Positions 61,706-64,000 of a stretch of DNA of 64,000 nt are shown here, in pieces. This DNA comes from Pyropia yezoensis (taxonomy: Eukaryota; Rhodophyta; Bangiophyceae; Bangiales; Bangiaceae). Below the pieces are notes generated by a model. That model saw only the letters and a program-made list of their open reading frames with translations, was not told the DNA's origin and ran no database searches. Positions within the stretch are counted from its first letter, which is position 1. Each line of letters opens with the position of its first letter. The DNA is taken from assembly GCA_009829735.1 (NCBI GenBank), contig CM020620.1:5076299-5140298 (forward strand), given 5' to 3'. The position numbers were made by a program, and so were the translations under genes.

Positions 61706-64000
61706 ATGTCCTATCCCCAGGTGCTTGAAGAGGAGGAAGACCTCCTGATCGGGGAGGAGATGGAGGACGACGCGCCTGTCGGTCCCGACGCCGCGCGTTA
61801 CGGGGTGAGCTCGTCTGACGACGACGGGCCTGCGGTGTCCGTCCGTCTGTCGGCCGGAGGACTGTCGTCCGTGTGCAGCGGCACGACGGTGCCGTCGGCC
61901 GGAGGTCAACCCGGCGGTCAACCGCGCGTGGCGGCTTCTACCCCCTCTCTGCCGGCTGCCCGGATGGGGCCTGGTGCCGATGCCGGCTCACCGCAGGTAC
62001 CTCAAGATGGTCCGCCCTGCGGCGGAGGTCGCGACCCGCAGCCGACTCCGGCTGGTCAAGGTGGTCCGGGTGTCCGGGCGGTGACTCCTCGAGGCGGTCC
62101 CGACGTTGACGCGGGTGGTGGTGGCGGTGCGACACCCGGTGCGGTGGGTCAAGACGGTGCGGGTGTCCGCACGGCCGGGGCTCCGGCTCCGGAGGCTGTC
62201 CAAGTGCCTTCCACTTCCGAGGCGGGGGCTACGCCGACGGGTGGTGCCGGCGCCGGTACCATACCTGCGGTGCCGCGGGTGTCGAGCGGTCAAGACGCTC
62301 CTTCTCCCATGGCGGTTGACACCGGGAGTTACTCCGGGCGGGCGCCCGCCCTTCTTCTTCCTCCTCGGCCTCGTCCATCTCCGACGTCGGCCCCTCTGCC
62401 GGTGGTGCGTCCCCCGGCGCCCCCGATTCTTCCTGGTCCTGCCCGGGTTGCCCCGTTGGGTGGCGGCGTCGCCGTGGCGGCGGGTCAACCCGCCATGTCG
62501 GTGTCCGACTTGGTGGCTCGGGTTCGAGGCCTCACGGTGCAAGAGTCGATGGAGTCCGATGGGCGTATGCGGGTGGACTTCCACCTGGTGCATCCCCGTG
62601 GAGAATCCTCCCGGCGCGTCAAGGTGGACTCGTGCTGGGAGCGGGAGTTGGTGCGGCTGGTCAACCAGCCGAACGCGGTCCGGGTGGAACACCATTGGAT
62701 CCTGAGTCAGCCGGACGACCGGCATGCGCAGCTCTGGCGCACCCGGGTGGGACGGGGTGAGGTCTACCTCGACCCCAACTTCGGGGTCTGCGACTTGATT
62801 GCCCCCGCGTTGCCGCGGGAGATTGACTACCCGGCTAGTGCTCGGGGGATTGCGGCGGCGGCGGAGCCGGTTGCGTTTGGGGAGACGGTGAGCCGTACCG
62901 GTCGGTATCCCGACTTTGACTACTACCCGGGGGTACCCCCGTATCTGTCGTTGACGGCTCCCTACCCGCCCATGGCGGGGTTGAAGTCGGCGTCGAGTTG
63001 GCGACGTAACCATGGTGTCATGGCGGATGCGTTCCGCACGGATATAACGTGTGCGTTGCAGACCGGCAACGGTCGTGCTCCGGTATACACTCCCGTGCGC
63101 CCGCCGCTATGGCAGGAGGGGTGGGAACCCGCCCCTGCTTTCCGGTTTGACACCGGCTCCTGCCTCCGATACTTCGGGAGTGTGTTGGCCTCCCGGCCGG
63201 TCCACCCGTTGCAGGGTACCTTCACCCTTGAGGTTACCCTCGGGCAGGCTTCATCCTTCTTGCTGTCCGTCCGCCGGCAGGGTCGTCTGTTTCATCTTCC
63301 GACGGGTGTCCGTCGGCACATCGCGCAGTTGGGCGTGGATCTGATAGCCGCCAAGACCGGGTTGGCCCGGGAGTTCGAAGCCCTGCTGGCTGTTCACGAT
63401 GCCGTGAACTGGGCTGGGGTGTTGGCCCTTCCCCCGTACCGGGACCCGCAGGCTGGGGCTTCCCCCTTGCCTCGTCACTCGTTGCGTGTCCGGCGTACTC
63501 AGCCGGGTGAGCCTAGTTGCCATGGGTGGGCGTCCACCGAGGCCGTTCCTGACCTGGGTATTCCCATGGTTATCCATGACCCTCTTCAGGTCCTTGCTCC
63601 GTGGTTCGGTAACCCGATGCCTGCGGCGGTTGGCCGTCGTCCCCGAGAGTGGGGCTCTGCGGGTGGGGAGCGTGAGGTGTCCCGTCGTCGGGCGGAGTAC
63701 CGCCGTGGTTACGGTGGAGCCCCTTCGGTAGGGTCCTACCGGGCCTCGTATCAGGTGCCACCGGCTCCGGTGGTAGCCGTGTCGGCTCCTGTGGCTCCTC
63801 TGGCTGCGCCAGTGTCACCTCCCGCCCCTGTCCTACATGACGGGGGTCCCCGTCTCTGGTATGAAGGCGTTGACGCCCTTGTTACCCGCGCAATGCGTGG
63901 GGGTCTCTCTGTTAGCTGGGGGGATATCCCCCCAGGTGCTGCGCTGGTTGGGTCAGCGCGTTGCTTTGGTGGCGTGCTGGACCGCCTCCAGAAAGCTCTG
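61706..64000 (+). CDS. Long ORF open at the right edge, retroelement ORF1-like, unrecognised
   Basis: The ATG at 61706 (MSYPQVLEEEEDLLIGEEME) opens a frame that stays open for all 765 codons to the window end. It has an acidic start, a Pro/Gly/Ala-rich region to about residue 260, and then ordinary globular composition (SDLVARVRGLTVQESMES, DSCWERELVRLVNQPNAVRV, HIAQLGVDLIAAKTGLAREF). No zinc knuckle, protease or polymerase motif is seen before the edge. Codons use GGT, CGT, CTT and TCC far more than neighbouring genes, which use GGC/CGC almost exclusively. This indicates a different origin. A Gag-like protein of an LTR element fits the position after a TATA-bearing leader, but a host gene or other element is possible. 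Confidence 0.5.
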   Translation, partial: MSYPQVLEEEEDLLIGEEMEDDAPVGPDAARYGVSSSDDDGPAVSVRLSAGGLSSVCSGTTVPSAGGQPGGQPRVAASTPSLPAARMGPGADAGSPQVPQDGPPCGGGRDPQPTPAGQGGPGVRAVTPRGGPDVDAGGGGGATPGAVGQDGAGVRTAGAPAPEAVQVPSTSEAGATPTGGAGAGTIPAVPRVSSGQDAPSPMAVDTGSYSGRAPALLLPPRPRPSPTSAPLPVVRPPAPPILPGPARVAPLGGGVAVAAGQPAMSVSDLVARVRGLTVQESMESDGRMRVDFHLVHPRGESSRRVKVDSCWERELVRLVNQPNAVRVEHHWILSQPDDRHAQLWRTRVGRGEVYLDPNFGVCDLIAPALPREIDYPASARGIAAAAEPVAFGETVSRTGRYPDFDYYPGVPPYLSLTAPYPPMAGLKSASSWRRNHGVMADAFRTDITCALQTGNGRAPVYTPVRPPLWQEGWEPAPAFRFDTGSCLRYFGSVLASRPVHPLQGTFTLEVTLGQASSFLLSVRRQGRLFHLPTGVRRHIAQLGVDLIAAKTGLAREFEALLAVHDAVNWAGVLALPPYRDPQAGASPLPRHSLRVRRTQPGEPSCHGWASTEAVPDLGIPMVIHDPLQVLAPWFGNPMPAAVGRRPREWGSAGGEREVSRRRAEYRRGYGGAPSVGSYRASYQVPPAPVVAVSAPVAPLAAPVSPPAPVLHDGGPRLWYEGVDALVTRAMRGGLSVSWGDIPPGAALVGSARCFGGVLDRLQKAL

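Noticed and set aside
61988-63013. 341-codon minus-strand frame inside the terminal ORF
   Set aside because: Arg/His/Thr-rich shadow of the plus-strand frame, which is longer and has ordinary composition.
1-64000. tRNA genes and CRISPR arrays
   Set aside because: I scanned for the tRNA B-box (GGTTCGANNC) and for regularly spaced direct repeats with unique spacers. No convincing case was found.

Overview
The window looks like nuclear DNA of a very GC-rich alga, most probably a bangiophyte red alga of the Porphyra/Pyropia type. This is an inference, not a database result. It rests on mostly intronless genes with long Ala/Gly/Pro insertions, a plastid-type dihydrolipoamide dehydrogenase, a nuclear bacterial-type QueA with a long N-terminal extension, short GT-AG introns that favour GTACGT/GTAAGT donors, and many G or C homopolymers. 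Three genes change frame exactly at such homopolymers (OSBP, Ldh2 family, INTS11). These are probably assembly or sequencing indels rather than dead genes.

Housekeeping genes lie in two blocks. The left edge has an oxysterol-binding-protein gene (1-2027, +) facing a small minus-strand ORF. The second block (32.8-55.5 kb) holds an Ldh2-family dehydrogenase (+), a TPR/J-domain membrane co-chaperone with one intron (+), QueA (+), a secreted 22-cysteine protein (-), INTS11 (+), plastidial LPD (-) and PRP31 (+). LPD and PRP31 are divergent.

Between and around them is accessory DNA: an apparently intact four-exon Plavaka-like DDE transposase (4.3-8.3 kb, -); an unrecognised 1038-residue ORF (10.3-13.4 kb, +); a broken ankyrin-repeat gene (18.3-29.9 kb, -); a Tc1/mariner-type transposase with one in-frame stop (58.1-59.2 kb, +); a GC-rich 80-bp minisatellite (59.7-60.75 kb); and a long ORF that runs off the right edge and resembles the first ORF of a retroelement. 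Small inverted-repeat elements, hairpins and an 18S rRNA 3'-end fragment lie in the gaps.

The most unusual structure is at 22.07-28.90 kb. Two inverted copies of a roughly 3.1-3.5 kb element, each bounded by the same 19-bp terminal inverted repeat, sit inside the ankyrin gene and flank a 215-bp ankyrin-coding segment. That segment points the wrong way relative to the rest of the gene. Turning it round and removing the elements gives one continuous ankyrin frame at both junctions. The simplest reading is an inversion by recombination between the two inverted element copies.
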